In this document: positions 21,798 through 32,421 of the stretch, piece by piece
Layout of the letters: every line of letters starts with the position of its first letter
Numbering within the stretch: position 1 is the stretch's first letter
Source of the DNA: Neofusicoccum parvum
Taxonomy: Eukaryota > Ascomycota > Dothideomycetes > Botryosphaeriales > Botryosphaeriaceae
Direction: 5' to 3'
DNA length: 64,000 bases
Assembly (NCBI GenBank): GCA_020912385.1
Contig: CP087210.1
Location: 1,860,001-1,924,000 of the forward strand
Notes under the pieces: generated by a model
Told to the model about the DNA's origin: nothing
Databases searched by the model: none
The model's input: only the letters and a program-made list of their open reading frames with translations
Position numbers and translations under genes: made by a program

Positions 21798-22925
21798 TTA
21801 GATCTTGATGGCGCTCTCCAGAGCCTTGCGCTTCTTCTCCTGCTTGGCGTTGGCCTTGAAGCCCATGATGCCACCACCCCAGTGACGCCTGCTCTCCTCG
21901 TGCTTGTCGGTGTAGCCCTCCTTGATGGCCGAGACGAGCTTGGAGAACTCCGACTTGTCCTCAGAGCGGACCTCGGTCAGAGCGACGACGGCGGCGGTCT
22001 GTAGAGTGCGTTAGCTTGGAACTGCTCAGGTGGAAGCGTGGTGTTGCGAACCTTCTTGTGGACGACCGTGCCGAGGCGGGCCTTGCCCTTGATGATGGCG
22101 TACGGGACACCCATCTTGCGGCAGAGAGCGGGAAGGAAGATGACCAGCTCAATGGGGTCAACGTCGTTGGGGATCAGGACAAGGGAAGCCTTCTTGTTCT
22201 CGATCAGGCCAACGACGTGGTTGAGACCGTACTTGACGGCGTAGGGCTTCTTGGAGACATCCTCCTTCTTCTTGCCCTCCGCGATGGCAGTAGCCTCCTT
22301 GGTGAGACGCTCCTTCTTCTCAGCCTTGGTCTCCGGGCGGTACTTGTTGAGGAGCTTCAGGGCCTGAGCAGCGGTGTTGCGGTCGAGGACATGCTGGAAC
22401 TGGGCGATCGCCGGGGGGACCTTCAGGCGAAGGTTGAGGATCTTCTTCTGGCGCTGAAGGCGGACATACTCAGGCCACTTCACCATGCGCGACAGGTTGC
22501 GCGTGGGCTGGATGTCCTGACCGATGCCATAGTTGCGGGGACGCTTCTCAAGAAGAGGGTTCTGCAAGGTGTCGGTTAACACACAAGGTGAAGATCGAAA
22601 GAGGCATTGGAGTCAGCTTACCTTGGCCTGCTTCTTGGAGCCAGTCTTGCCCGACGAGAAGGGCGCAGGGGCGGTCTTCTTTCCCGACTTAGGAGGCTAT
22701 CATTGAGAAAAGAATCAGCCACTGATTCTTTGATCTCTAAAGAACACATCGTGGCATTTCTGCACACCATGGCTCAAGCCAAATCATCGCTAACATCAGC
22801 CGGCCGGAGCCAGTGATGCGCGGAAAATTGCTGCGACATGCACCTCAATCGCCGCAGCGACGCATAGAGGGCAGAGGTGCTCCAGACTTTGATGGTTCGA
22901 GCGATTATTCCAGGATGCTTACCAT
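21798..22925 (-). CDS. RPL8: 60S ribosomal protein eL8 (yeast L8, human L7a)
   Basis: Four exons (22925-22923, 22696-22622, 22561-22052, 21998-21798) give 262 residues, the usual length. It is a structural protein of the cytosolic 60S subunit with an L7Ae-type RNA-binding core. The first exon is only the ATG; MPPKSGKK then resumes after a 226-nt intron. The core [19 protein letters not shown] and the L7Ae segment [49 protein letters not shown] are intact, and the protein ends in [19 protein letters not shown]. The last intron starts with GTTCGC, an unusual donor, but has a good CTAAC branch site and the frame join ([13 protein letters not shown]) matches the family. A perfect 10-bp hairpin lies near the 3' end of intron 1. 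A TATATA element is about 105 bp upstream. Confidence 0.96.
22709..22731 (-). repeat. Perfect 10-bp inverted repeat in RPL8 intron 1
   Basis: AAAGAATCAG, a 3-nt loop, then CTGATTCTTT. In the transcript it forms a hairpin ending 12 nt from the acceptor dinucleotide, where it could affect splicing of the ATG-only exon. Confidence 0.8.
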
Positions 22926-24235
22926 TTTGTTGTCGTAGGGCGGTCGTTGGACTTTGTCGACGTCGTGGTTGAAGAGAGAAGGCAAGAGTTGCAGACGCGC
23001 AGAAGTTTGTGGGTTTGGATGTGCGTCGCCTATATACCCGCTTTAGGATTAGCGTCGCGTAGCTCTAGCCCACGCACGGACCATGGCCTGAAATGGCCTT
23101 GGCACCAGAGCATCGGATTCTACAGCCTCACCCTCTATTCAAAGCAGAACACTTTGCTGTTACGCGACTTCAGCGAACGTCTTTGGCTCAGTTCAATTGC
23201 TGAGGATGTGTGCTCCACATATCAACGTTAAGTGTGGTTTGTCATTCTGGTGCTGTCGAGATGCGTATCAATCGGTATGTTGACTGACTCAACTCACCAT
23301 CTCCTCTTCATCGTGCCTTGTCGAACGGAACCCTTGAGCTAAGATTTCTCTACCCACCTATGATGGGTTGACAGTAGAACATCTAGATCACCAATATAAC
23401 ATCAAGGGGTATTATATCAAGCAGCCAGCGCGAAGGAAACACGCCACCAACCAGGAATCAAGTCAAGCCTTGGGGTTTGAAGCATCCGTCCGACATGTGT
23501 TCCTGATGACTTCTCTATCCGATCAGACGATACGGCTTCCCACGCTGTCCTAGCCACCGGCCGCAGACCCCATATCCACACAAGACTAGTAGTCAAGTGA
23601 CGGCAATCGATTTCGTCCGTTTCTATCAACGCATGCGATACTGTACATCAGCGGAATGTAATGAGGAAGAGGGAAAGGCCAGCGCGATGCAGCACTGCTA
23701 GCCTAGGCTTGTACGCGCCACGAACTCCACTTCGCCACCTCATGCGCAGAAAGTTTGCAGCAATCAGGTATAGCCATTGCTCCATCTTAGAGAACAGCTT
23801 CCTCCTATGATCGCCCTCCCAAATGCAGAAACCCGAGGCAAAAAGAGAGTCCCATATCAACGCCGTAAAAAAGCCAGCGGCACGTGTGCCGAAAAAGTAC
23901 CCTTGTCCTAAAGTTGTCGAAGATGTCGTCGCATATCACAGTGATGAACCCAAGACGGTCCGTGACTAGGCCCAACGTATCGAAGTGGAAGTAGTCATTG
24001 AGTTGGAAAGACTAAAGAAAGTAAGTCATGACCCAAATAGAAAACGGGTCCTGGACTCATTAATTAGAGCGCCGGGTATGCACATGCTCTTTTGTTTCAT
24101 TTCTCATTCGGCGGTCGGGCTACGAGAACTGCTCATGAGGAGTTGAGGTATTCGCTAAGATGGATATCACGAGGGCCTTGGTGGGCCTTCGCATCCGGAC
24201 GGATGCTTCAACTCCCCGTGTGTGCTCTTTGAGCG
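22926..24235. other. Intergenic region upstream of RPL8, no gene seen
   Basis: About 1.3 kb between the RPL8 start and the 3' end of the ING-type gene. It is AT-richer than its neighbours. Small ORFs (23368-23553, 23417-23629) show no family features. Confidence 0.4.
23029..23038 (-). promoter_or_regulatory. TATA-like element upstream of RPL8
   Basis: TATATA preceded on the coding strand by CGGG, about 105 bp upstream of the RPL8 ATG, is at a plausible distance for a fungal TATA box. Confidence 0.4.
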
Positions 24236-26426
24236 TCATTGCCGGCTTCCAGGCCGCGACCGCTTCATCTTCTCTTTGCAGTCGTCGCAGTACCATTTCG
24301 CTAGAAGTTCAAGTTAGTTACCTGAGCCTCTCATGCACATATGGGAGTTGGTATATTCATTCAGACTTACCTTTCTTGTTTGGTTCCTTAGTAATGCCTA
24401 CGCAGGCGTAGTGGAACCATTGTCTCGTGCAGTCGGGGTTGTCGCATCCTATCATTTCACCGTAACTAACGCCATTGCAGTAACAGAAGCGTTCCTGGTC
24501 GCCATCCTCGTCGTCGTCCGCAATCTCCTCCTCGACATCCGGGCCGGAGAGATCACCGGCTAGGCTGCTTCCGTCGTCAAGATTGTTGGACTGCTGTTGC
24601 AGCGCCGAAGCTCCCTTTTTGTGAGATCGTTTTTGTGATTGGGTCGAGGCGAGTGGCACGTTGGATTCGGAAGACGCATGGCTGCTGCCGTTGTTCCGTG
24701 TGCTGCGACTACGAGCCATCGGCACATCTGTCGGAAAACTGCCAACGACCGGAGTAGCTGTTTTCGATGTGCGCCCAGCACGGGTGACTATCGTTTGTGC
24801 TGGTGTACCTGAACCATCCTGGGCCTCTGTATCCTCGCGCTTCATATTGTGTTCTGAGAGCCCGCCGTTTGCCGGCGCGGACGGTTCAGATGTCGGGTGC
24901 GTTGTGGGAGCGCTTGCGCCTGGAGGAGCATGTGTTCCAGCTTGCTCCGACTCCAATGCGCTAATAGCGCCATTGACGACGCGGTTCGATGCCGAAGACG
25001 GAGGCCTGTTCCGAGCAGAATCTTGGTTGTTTGAGTGCGTAGAATTTGTGGTGGAGTTTTGGCGAGCACGGGAAGACTGTGGACGCTGCGCGTTGGCGAC
25101 GGACTGGCCAAAAGCGCTGACAACCGGTGACGATGGTGCCTGAGGAGACTGGGCTCCGAGTGCTTGCGTCCTGTTTGGTGCTTTAGGATGTGGCATACCG
25201 GCGGGTCCAACTTGGGCGGCTTCATACCTCTTCTTTACGGCAGTGGCAACTGGAGCTGCGCGAGACCTCTTCTTACCACCTTCTGCCGCTGGAGTTTCTC
25301 TTGGGCTTGCGCGGCCACCTTGAGCAGTCTGCATTGCTCCACTCAACGAGCGTTCCATGGCAGGAGCAGCGGCCGCCGCACCCTTCTCCGTCTTACGCCT
25401 CTTGGTTGTTTGTCCTGGAGCATTGCTGATGCCCAGCCCGTAGAGCCTGGCGTCCGTCGGTCCAACAGGTTCAGCAATCTTCTTGCCGCGGTTTGTTGGC
25501 GGCTTTTTCGCCGGTCGGCTGTCCTCAAACTCTGAGTCAACGTAATGGTGGCGGTTTCTCTGTTTCGCGAGTAAAGCTTCGCGCCTGGCTTCGCTTCTAG
25601 AGGCAGCAATATCTCCTTCGTGGACCGCAGCTGCGGCAGCAGCAAGATTGTTTGCTGACGCGACCTCGCGTCGCGAACGCTCGTTGGTGGCCTTTTTCTT
25701 TTCCTCGCCGTCCTTATATGCCCAGTGCGAGAAACTCCCGAATCGCGCTTCGAATGTGAGCTCCTCGTCGATGTGCACATACGAGCTCTCCATGCGACCT
25801 AATTGCTTATCCATCGTCTGGTTGGCGCTGGAGAGCACCGCGTTCTTCTCATCAAGCATTGCGCACATCTGCGAGAGGCCGTAGCGATAGCGCAGGAATA
25901 GCTCACGACGAGCCCTGATTGAGGTCTCATCCATGACTTGGCCGTTGTTCGCATTTTCGAGCAGGTCGTTGGCGCCCTGCTGGTTCGCAGACGTCTGACT
26001 CTGAGTGGCAGAGTCAGCAGCGCTCCCATTGATGCTGTTGCTGCCGGTCGGGTTTGATGTGTTCAGCGCTGCGAGCTGCGCCTCCCGACGCGTCGGAGCA
26101 TGCAGTTGCGAAACCTGCTCGGCGAGCCTCTGCAGCTCCTCGTCCGGCTGATGGGTTTTCGCCTCGACTTCCTTGAGCATGGAGAAATGCTTCATGACCT
26201 CCTTCGGAAGAGCAGTTATAGAGTCTGTGAAATGGGTGATGGCTGGGAAGAAGCCGGGCGCGGAGGTGTTCGTCGAGGCATTGTCGGCGCCTCCCATGGT
26301 GCCCCGGGGAGCGAAGGGCCGAGCGTAGTAGTTGGTCGGTCGAGCAGTGCGCTGCTGTCTCGCTGATTGGCGACGGCCAGGGCCCGAGGACGGGCCAGCG
26401 GACTCTCTGATCGTGGAGGCTTTCAT
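24236..26426 (-). CDS. ING-family PHD-finger chromatin protein (Pho23/Yng-like)
   Basis: Two exons (26426-24371, 24300-24236; 70-nt intron) give 706 residues. The intron splits the PHD finger; splicing restores [11 protein letters not shown]. The C-terminal PHD domain (about 647-693) has the full ING-type Cys4-His-Cys3 set: [25 protein letters not shown], then the final CDDC. ING PHD fingers read H3K4me3 and tether histone acetyltransferase or deacetylase complexes. The N-terminal 210 residues carry the coiled-coil ING region ([30 protein letters not shown], then an [26 protein letters not shown] helix). The middle 430 residues are Ser/Ala/Pro-rich and disordered, with a basic KRRK patch. The long linker fits Pho23 (Rpd3L) of filamentous fungi better than the short Yng1/Yng2, but the assignment to one complex is inference. 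Confidence 0.9.
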
Positions 26427-27805
26427 GGTGGGCGTCGTGTGGTGACTTCACCCTCTGTGGACGATCGGACGCGCCGCGACGGCAGAGGGTCGTGGAGGGG
26501 AGGGTGACGAAGCGAGTCGCTGAGCTACGAGCGAGAGCTCATAGCGCGCTCGAGGAGCAGGGTGCGAGGGCGCGACGGCGCGAGGAGTCAAGGACGAGTG
26601 CAAAGGTCGCGCAGAGGAAGGATGCTGCTCTCCGGTACACGACCGAGACGGACGAGTTGCCGGCCACCCACCGAAAGTGGCCTCCCGTATCGATAAGCAG
26701 CGGCAGAAAAAGCCACGTGACCGGGTCGACAATGACGTTATTACGCGACACGCCTTCCGCTGCCTCCGCTCAGACAACTTCTTCGCTTCGCTGTGTCGTG
26801 CGACGCGCCCGAGATCTCGTTTGCTTGCGCGGTGTCGGCGGAGCGGGCATCGTCAGTCCGCCTGGACGCGGTCGGCCAGACAACAGCAGCAGCGCGCGTG
26901 GAGGAATTCAAGATCCGTCCGCACGGGTCGAGAGTCCCTCCGTCCCTTGTTCCCTCGTTCTGTCCTGCCGCCTCCGCATGGATTCTTCAACGCCGTGCGC
27001 GTTAGTGCGGCACCACGCCCTGGACATTGCAACGGCAGAGAAGCCTCGTAGCGACTGTGAGCAGCAGCATAGTGGGGGCTGCCCAATTGGCAGGCGCGCA
27101 GATCTGGTGTACTTGCATTTGGCAGACTTTGGCGCCTCCCCAGGAACGGGGAAGCGTTCGCAGGTTGTGCTTGGCGGAAAAGGGTCCAGCAGCGTTGAAG
27201 GAGCATGGATATCGACCCCGCGGCTGGTCTTCTTTGCAGCCGATGGCCGGCAGATGACTCATGTGGAGCTGGGGAAGGAATTCCGGAGCAGCCCTGAGAC
27301 AAGGACCTGTTGATTGGTCTCCGGAGTCCATCTCCTTCGCAACCGCATCGGTCCGCTACAGAGGGCGCTGCAGCTACCGGCTAGCGCGAAAACACTCTTC
27401 GTTGAAAACTGCGTGGGGAGTGCTGGGAGCCCTTTGAACTTATGCCAAAGTGATCCAGGTGAACGTGCCGGCTGGGAGTAATGCGCACTGGCCGTCGGCT
27501 GCAGCACCCCTCCGCTCTGTACGCGCCAACGTCCGGCATCCTTTGACGTAGCGGCGGGCCGGTATGGTGATGAGATAGGGCTGCCGCCTCGTGTCGCCGA
27601 GATTATCTCGGATCTTAAAGGCGTGAGCATTCCGACAGTTCTCCATCGCCAACCCGACATCAACCTCAGGCCAGCAGGGTCTTCCACGTCGGCAGCCTCA
27701 GACTTTGCCTATTCGGTGCATATACGTTCACTGACGGCTTCTTACTTCTGTATTGACTTCCCTACTACCTCGCCACAACCTGTGCTGTCTGGGCGCGCCC
27801 CTCCA
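26427..27805. other. Divergent intergenic region, no gene seen
   Basis: About 1.4 kb between divergent starts. A 273-codon ORF at 26492-27313 (+) is Arg/Ser-rich, without domain or intron signals, and overlaps equally long antisense frames; it is judged a GC-driven shadow. Confidence 0.4.
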
Positions 27806-29522
27806 ATGGCATCCGGAAACGATACATTGTCACGGCGCGGGGCCGTGTACGCTACGCCTCCCAACCCCATGGGGAATTACAAAGAGCTCCCACAGGACAC
27901 CTACGATCCCGAGACGAATCCAACTGGCTTCATCAACATTGGAACCTCTGATAATGTTGTGATTTCTTTTTCTTCAGGCCGCACCATCCTTAGAGATGAC
28001 AGCACTTTCTTGCCCGAGTAGTATGACAAGAAAGTCAGAAGCGCTGACCTTCAATTACACTGCAGCACGCCATGGCTCCGGAGGTGGCAGCCCGCCTAGA
28101 AAATGAGCCTGTATGCGTACCCTTTTCCATGCGCGTCGCGGAAAGACTGACGAAGTCTCAGCCCAAGTTAAGGCCATACGACTTCATGTATGGCGAGGGA
28201 CCATTTGGCTGTTTGCGTCTTCGCAAGGCTATGGCTCAGCACATGAACAGGTATACTTTGGATAGATTTCGGCCTCCCTGCCTAATTCGCGCCAACTTTG
28301 ATTTCGTTTTCCCTCCAGCACACCTCTCACCTGTCACTGTACACAGGTATAAGTGATAGATGCACCAAATCTCGTCAATCATCCGTCCACAACCCATGGA
28401 AAGCTCTAACTGTTTCTCATTGACAGGTACTTCAACTCGTACAAATCTGTGGATGCAGATGAGCTCTACTTTGCCAATGGCTGCGGATCTATTTGTGAAG
28501 CATTAGGCTACACAATTTTTGACGAAGGAGATGCCCTGCTCATTTCTCGGCCTAGCTACGTGGGATTTCCGCATGATTTTGGCGCCAAATCCAAGTAAGA
28601 AGCAATACTTCGAAGCGTAGTCACTCCAGCGTCTCACGTCTCACACCTACTTACCAGGGTGGATCTATACCACGTCCCCTTCGACGGCATCGACCAGTTC
28701 ACCCTCGAGTGCATACCCAAATACGAAGCCGCTCTCGCCTCCGCCACCGCCGCCGGAACCAAGATCCGCGCTGTGATGGTCTGTAACCCGCACAACCCAA
28801 TGGGCCGCTGCTACCCCGCCAGCACGCTCACGGCCCTCATGCGCTTCTGCAACAAGCACCGCCTGCACCTCATCTCCGATGAGATCTACGCCCTCTCCAT
28901 CTACAAGCCCACGCCCACCACTTCCGAAACACCGCCCACCCCGTTCACCTCCGTTCTCAGCATCGATTACACCCAGCATATCGACCCCAACCTGTTGCAC
29001 GTCATGTACGGCCTGAGCAAGGACTTCGCCGCCAGCGGCCTTCGGCTTGGCTGCCTAGTCGTGCGCAACCCGGCGCTGATGGACGCGCTGATGGCGATCA
29101 GCCAATCCGGCTGGGCCGGCATCGCGGACCAGGCCGTGGGGATCGGGATGCTGGAGGATGTCGAGTGGCTAGAGCGGTTCAGACAGATGAACGCGGAACG
29201 GCTAGCGGAGCGGAGCGCGCTGGCAAGGGGAGTGTTTGACGAGAAGGGCGTACCGTACGATGGTCGCAGCAATGCTGGATTCTTCTTGTGGGTGGATTTG
29301 CGGAAGTGGCTGCCTAAGGTAGATGAGAAGGGTGAGAAGGTGGAAGGATGGGAGAGCGAGAGAACGCTGGTGAGGAAGCTTAAGGCGAAGAAGGTGATCT
29401 TGACGGCGGGTGAGGATCAGGCAGCAGAGGAACCGGGATTCTTCCGCGTAGTGTTCAGTCAGAAAGAACTGGTTCTCAAGGAGGGCCTTCGCAGGTTGTT
29501 TGAAGTGCTCGATGGGATCTGA
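27806..29522 (+). CDS. PLP-dependent class I/II aminotransferase (ACC-synthase-like)
   Basis: Five exons (27806-27955, 28066-28110, 28162-28250, 28427-28594, 28658-29522) give 438 residues. Fold type I features appear in order: the N-terminal INIGTSDN segment, YDFMYGEGPFGCLRLRKAMA, ANGCGSICEALGYTIFDEGDALLISRPSYVGFPHDF, VMVCNPHNPMGRCYP (Asn of the cofactor pocket), HLISDEIYALSIY (Asp and Tyr pair), and YGLSKDFAASGLRLGCLV with the Schiff-base Lys272. This layout is that of 1-aminocyclopropane-1-carboxylate synthase-like enzymes, which in fungi are often broad aminotransferases of amino-acid or secondary metabolism; the substrate is unknown. Intron 1 uses a weak donor (GTTGTG); if retained it gives an in-frame stop after about 22 codons. 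No secondary-metabolite core enzyme lies nearby. Confidence 0.88.
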
Positions 29523-29894
29523 ACCGATGGCAGATAGGATGCGGAACCTCCGTCTTGTCCTTCATTAAGGCAGTAACGAAATATATGGTCTGCGGTATGC
29601 GCTCTAAGGAGTTGCAGGGTAATTATTTGGGAGTTCCGCAGACTAAGCTATAGATCGATTGGTTTGACGCTCATCCAAGAAGACCATCACATTGGGTTTG
29701 TGTATTACAGAGCCTTGAGTCGAAGGACCGCAAACAAGTATGCATTCTACAAGATGATGCTTTTCCACCAGCTCTGCTAGCACACATGCACATTCCAGTA
29801 TCCGGGCCCCTTCGACAATGATATGTTGGACATGATGTCCTCTCCAAAACTGCTCAATGCGCGGTATAATCTTACATTTAATATTACATCGTCG
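29523..29894. other. Convergent 3' flanks, no gene seen
   Basis: These 372 bp are AT-rich 3' flanks of two convergent genes. No gene is seen. Confidence 0.5.
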
Positions 29895-30830
29895 TTAGGC
29901 TTCCTTCTTCCTAACAGCAAAGAAGTAGTTCCCGAACTTCTCGCTACGAGGCACTTCCTTCCACCCCAATCCAGGAATATACATGACACCCATCACCCTC
30001 GAGCTCTCCCAGCCCTCCTGACCCGCAAACCAGCCCCTCAGCTCGTCATCATTTATGTACTTATTCCAATCATGCGTCCCCTTCGGCACCATCCTCAGGA
30101 CATCCTCCGCCGCCACCACTGTTGTCGCCCAGCTCGTCCACGTGCGCGCAATCGTCGACATGACCAGCCAGCCTCCCGGCCGCACGTGCGGCATCAGGCG
30201 CTGCAGGAACTCGGCGGGCTGCGAGACGTGCTCGACGACCTCGAAGCACGACACGATGTCGAAGGCGTCGTCCGCCGTCGCCGGCAGCGGCAGCTGCTCG
30301 ATCGCGATGTTGCGGTACGTCAGCCGGCCCTCCTGCATCAGCAGCGGGTCCTGTCGCTTGTGCGCCTCGGCCACGGCGAGGACTTCGGGCGTCGGGTCGA
30401 TGCCGAGGACGCTGGTGGTGGTGGGTTGGCGCGCGGCGCTCTCGGCGAAGATGCCGCCGCCGCAGCCGACGTCGAGGTAGCGGAGGCGCGAGGGTGGAGG
30501 TGTGGGTTGCGAGTCGAGGCAGCGCTGAATGAAGGGGTGGCGCAGTTGGTTCATGAGGTGGAGGAGGCGCGAGGGTCCGTGGGGATCCCACCAGCTTGAT
30601 GCGAGAGCGTTGAAGTGCGATACTTCGGTTGGGTCGACGGAGGTGTGGCCATGTCTGGGAGAGGGTGTGGTAGAGAAGGCTTGAGAGAGTGCGGGGGTTG
30701 CGAGCTGGCGGCGTGCTGTGGAGAGAGAGGTATATCTGGAGGTCTGAAGCGTGGTTCGTAGAGGTCTGGGCGAAGTAGTCAAGGCGGTTTCTAGAGCGCG
30801 CAGGACGCGGGAGGCTCGTGTTGAGGTCAT
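29895..30830 (-). CDS. COQ3: Ubiquinone biosynthesis O-methyltransferase, mitochondrial
   Basis: A single exon gives 311 residues from the ATG at 30830; an in-frame ATG 19 codons upstream is less likely because the later one starts a typical Arg/Ser/Thr mitochondrial presequence (MTSTRASRVLRALETAL). The enzyme performs both SAM-dependent O-methylations of coenzyme Q synthesis at the matrix face of the inner membrane. Visible motifs are VDPTEVSHFNALASSWWDP (the Coq3/UbiG start), SAM motif I YLDVGCGGG at 118-126, the GIDPTPE acidic loop, IVSCFEVVEHV, and the C-terminal DWNKYINDDEL and YIPGLGWKEV segments. All blocks are intact. Confidence 0.95.
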   Translation of the reverse strand: MTSTRASRVLRALETALTTSPRPLRTTLQTSRYTSLSTARRQLATPALSQAFSTTPSPRHGHTSVDPTEVSHFNALASSWWDPHGPSRLLHLMNQLRHPFIQRCLDSQPTPPPSRLRYLDVGCGGGIFAESAARQPTTTSVLGIDPTPEVLAVAEAHKRQDPLLMQEGRLTYRNIAIEQLPLPATADDAFDIVSCFEVVEHVSQPAEFLQRLMPHVRPGGWLVMSTIARTWTSWATTVVAAEDVLRMVPKGTHDWNKYINDDELRGWFAGQEGWESSRVMGVMYIPGLGWKEVPRSEKFGNYFFAVRKKEA

Positions 30831-31796
30831 ATTTGGTGAGTCGGGGATACAGTACGCCAATTCCAAAAGGCGAACGTCAATTGGCACTATGTTGTCCTCA
30901 TGCCGAGGGAAGCTGGAAAGGTAAGGTGGAAAAGTCGCGAGCGTCGCGCAGGCGTGAAATCAGAAGATGTCACCGACCCACCAGCCACATGCACAAGCCA
31001 CAACGGCGCCCCTCGTTGATCTTCTCTCAATCTGCAATCTACAGCACCAAAAAGACTCGTTCACTTCACCACCTTCTTGGCTACTGCAACCGCTGGCTTT
31101 GGGTTGGCGTTCAATTTTGACTCGCCTTTCACTTCTTTGTCTTTTAGATCATGTGAAGCACTTTTGATCAACTGTCGGCTGAACCATAGTTCCCAGACTT
31201 GTCTGCGACCAAGCAGGCCGACATTTCTTTGCCTTACATATCAATCTTATGGCCAATGACATTTGTGCTCCTCAATGCAGCTAAGGCGTTCCTGGTGTTC
31301 TTCTGATGTAATTTAACAATAGTAGGCATCTTTGATCTCACAGGTGTAAGCGAATCAAGCCTCTCATATGCCCAATGCAGTAGGTAGCCGACTTAAAGAC
31401 TTGCTGCAACAAGTCTTTGAGCCTCAAGTAACTCAACTATGCTCCCTTTCTTCCGTATTTAATGCATAAGATGGGTTCACGTATGAAGTTAGCACCGGCG
31501 ATTGCAATCTCTTCCACATGCACGAGTAGGCGGGATAAATTCCTCATATAGGGAATTTTTGAGCTCTCCTAACAGCCACAGCCAATAGACATATAATACA
31601 AGGACCGGTGAACCTACGTCTTTTCCGAACCACTCCACCGTCTTGATTCCTGTATCTTCAAGGCATCAATCCTTTCGCCCAGGGGTAGATTTCCCAAACG
31701 CCTTGCAATGCCCCAAGAATTTGTTGCGCTTGTCCGAATTCAGCGCCGCTCCTCGTCGTTAGAGCATCAATGGCCTTCCGTTCCCGCACTCCACAT
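30831..31796. other. Intergenic region upstream of COQ3, no gene seen
   Basis: About 970 bp, AT-richer than average, between the COQ3 start and the mL41 stop. No supported ORF. Confidence 0.4.
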
Positions 31797-32171
31797 TCAA
31801 TCTTTACCATTCTCCGCCTTCCACTTCTCGAGGTAGAGTTTGCCGCTTAGCGGGCCTAGCTTGTCTGGGTAGTTTCCTCTTCCAAGCGGCGGCGTAACGC
31901 GCTTGGTGACGAAAGGCGTAAGCTGCGGAAGGAATCAGTATACGCCCAATCAGTCAATTCCATGACCCTATGCAGACGCTCTTACTTCGAAGCCCTCGAG
32001 ATTTGGGACAACGTATGTCCGGACTTTGTTGTAGTTGATAATGTAATTGCCGTGTTTGGTGTGGGAGCCCATGGAGCCGGAGCCGGTACCCTTGTAGTAG
32101 CCCTTTCCAGTCTGCTTGGTGGTGAGAGCGAGGCGCTTGACGCTGCGTTGCAGCACCTGGGTAGGCTGCAT
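31797..32171 (-). CDS. MRPL27: Mitochondrial large-subunit ribosomal protein mL41 (yeast YmL27)
   Basis: Two exons (32171-31986, 31922-31797; 63-nt intron) give 103 residues. It is a small basic protein of the mitochondrial 54S subunit. The family signature is LTTKQTGKGYYKGTGSGSMG, followed by TKHGNYIINYNKVRTYVVPNLEGFE and, across the intron, LTPFVTKRVTPPLGRGNYP. The start MQPTQVLQRSVKRLAL is an amphipathic import signal. It shares a 250-bp divergent promoter with UTP14. Confidence 0.92.
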
Positions 32172-32421
32172 GGCGGCTGGTTGCGGAGGTGCTGTGCTGT
32201 GGTGTCGGTGGTGTCGCACCGAAGTCCACCAGCGGAGGAAACGAAGGGCGCCCGCGGGCATCGGCGAGTCGGCGGCGACGCGAGTCAGGGCTGCAGCCAA
32301 GATTTCGAGCGCACGGTCCTCGCGCTCTGATTTTCCAGCCTGCACAACCCAGCGGCGAACTCTTGCCCGCAGCGACGCTCCTACACCCCAAGCGCGCCCA
32401 ACCCCTCGCTTCTCGTCCGAA
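32172..32421. promoter_or_regulatory. Bidirectional promoter of mL41 and UTP14
   Basis: Only 250 bp separate the two start codons, so transcription in both directions must start here. No TATA box is obvious. Confidence 0.7.

Noticed and set aside
26492..27313. 273-codon plus-strand ORF
   Set aside because: Arg/Ser-rich, no recognisable motif or splice context; several opposing frames of similar length occupy the same GC-rich stretch.
27806..30830. Secondary-metabolite cluster around the aminotransferase and COQ3
   Set aside because: The methyltransferase is clearly COQ3 of primary metabolism, and no core synthase or transporter is adjacent.
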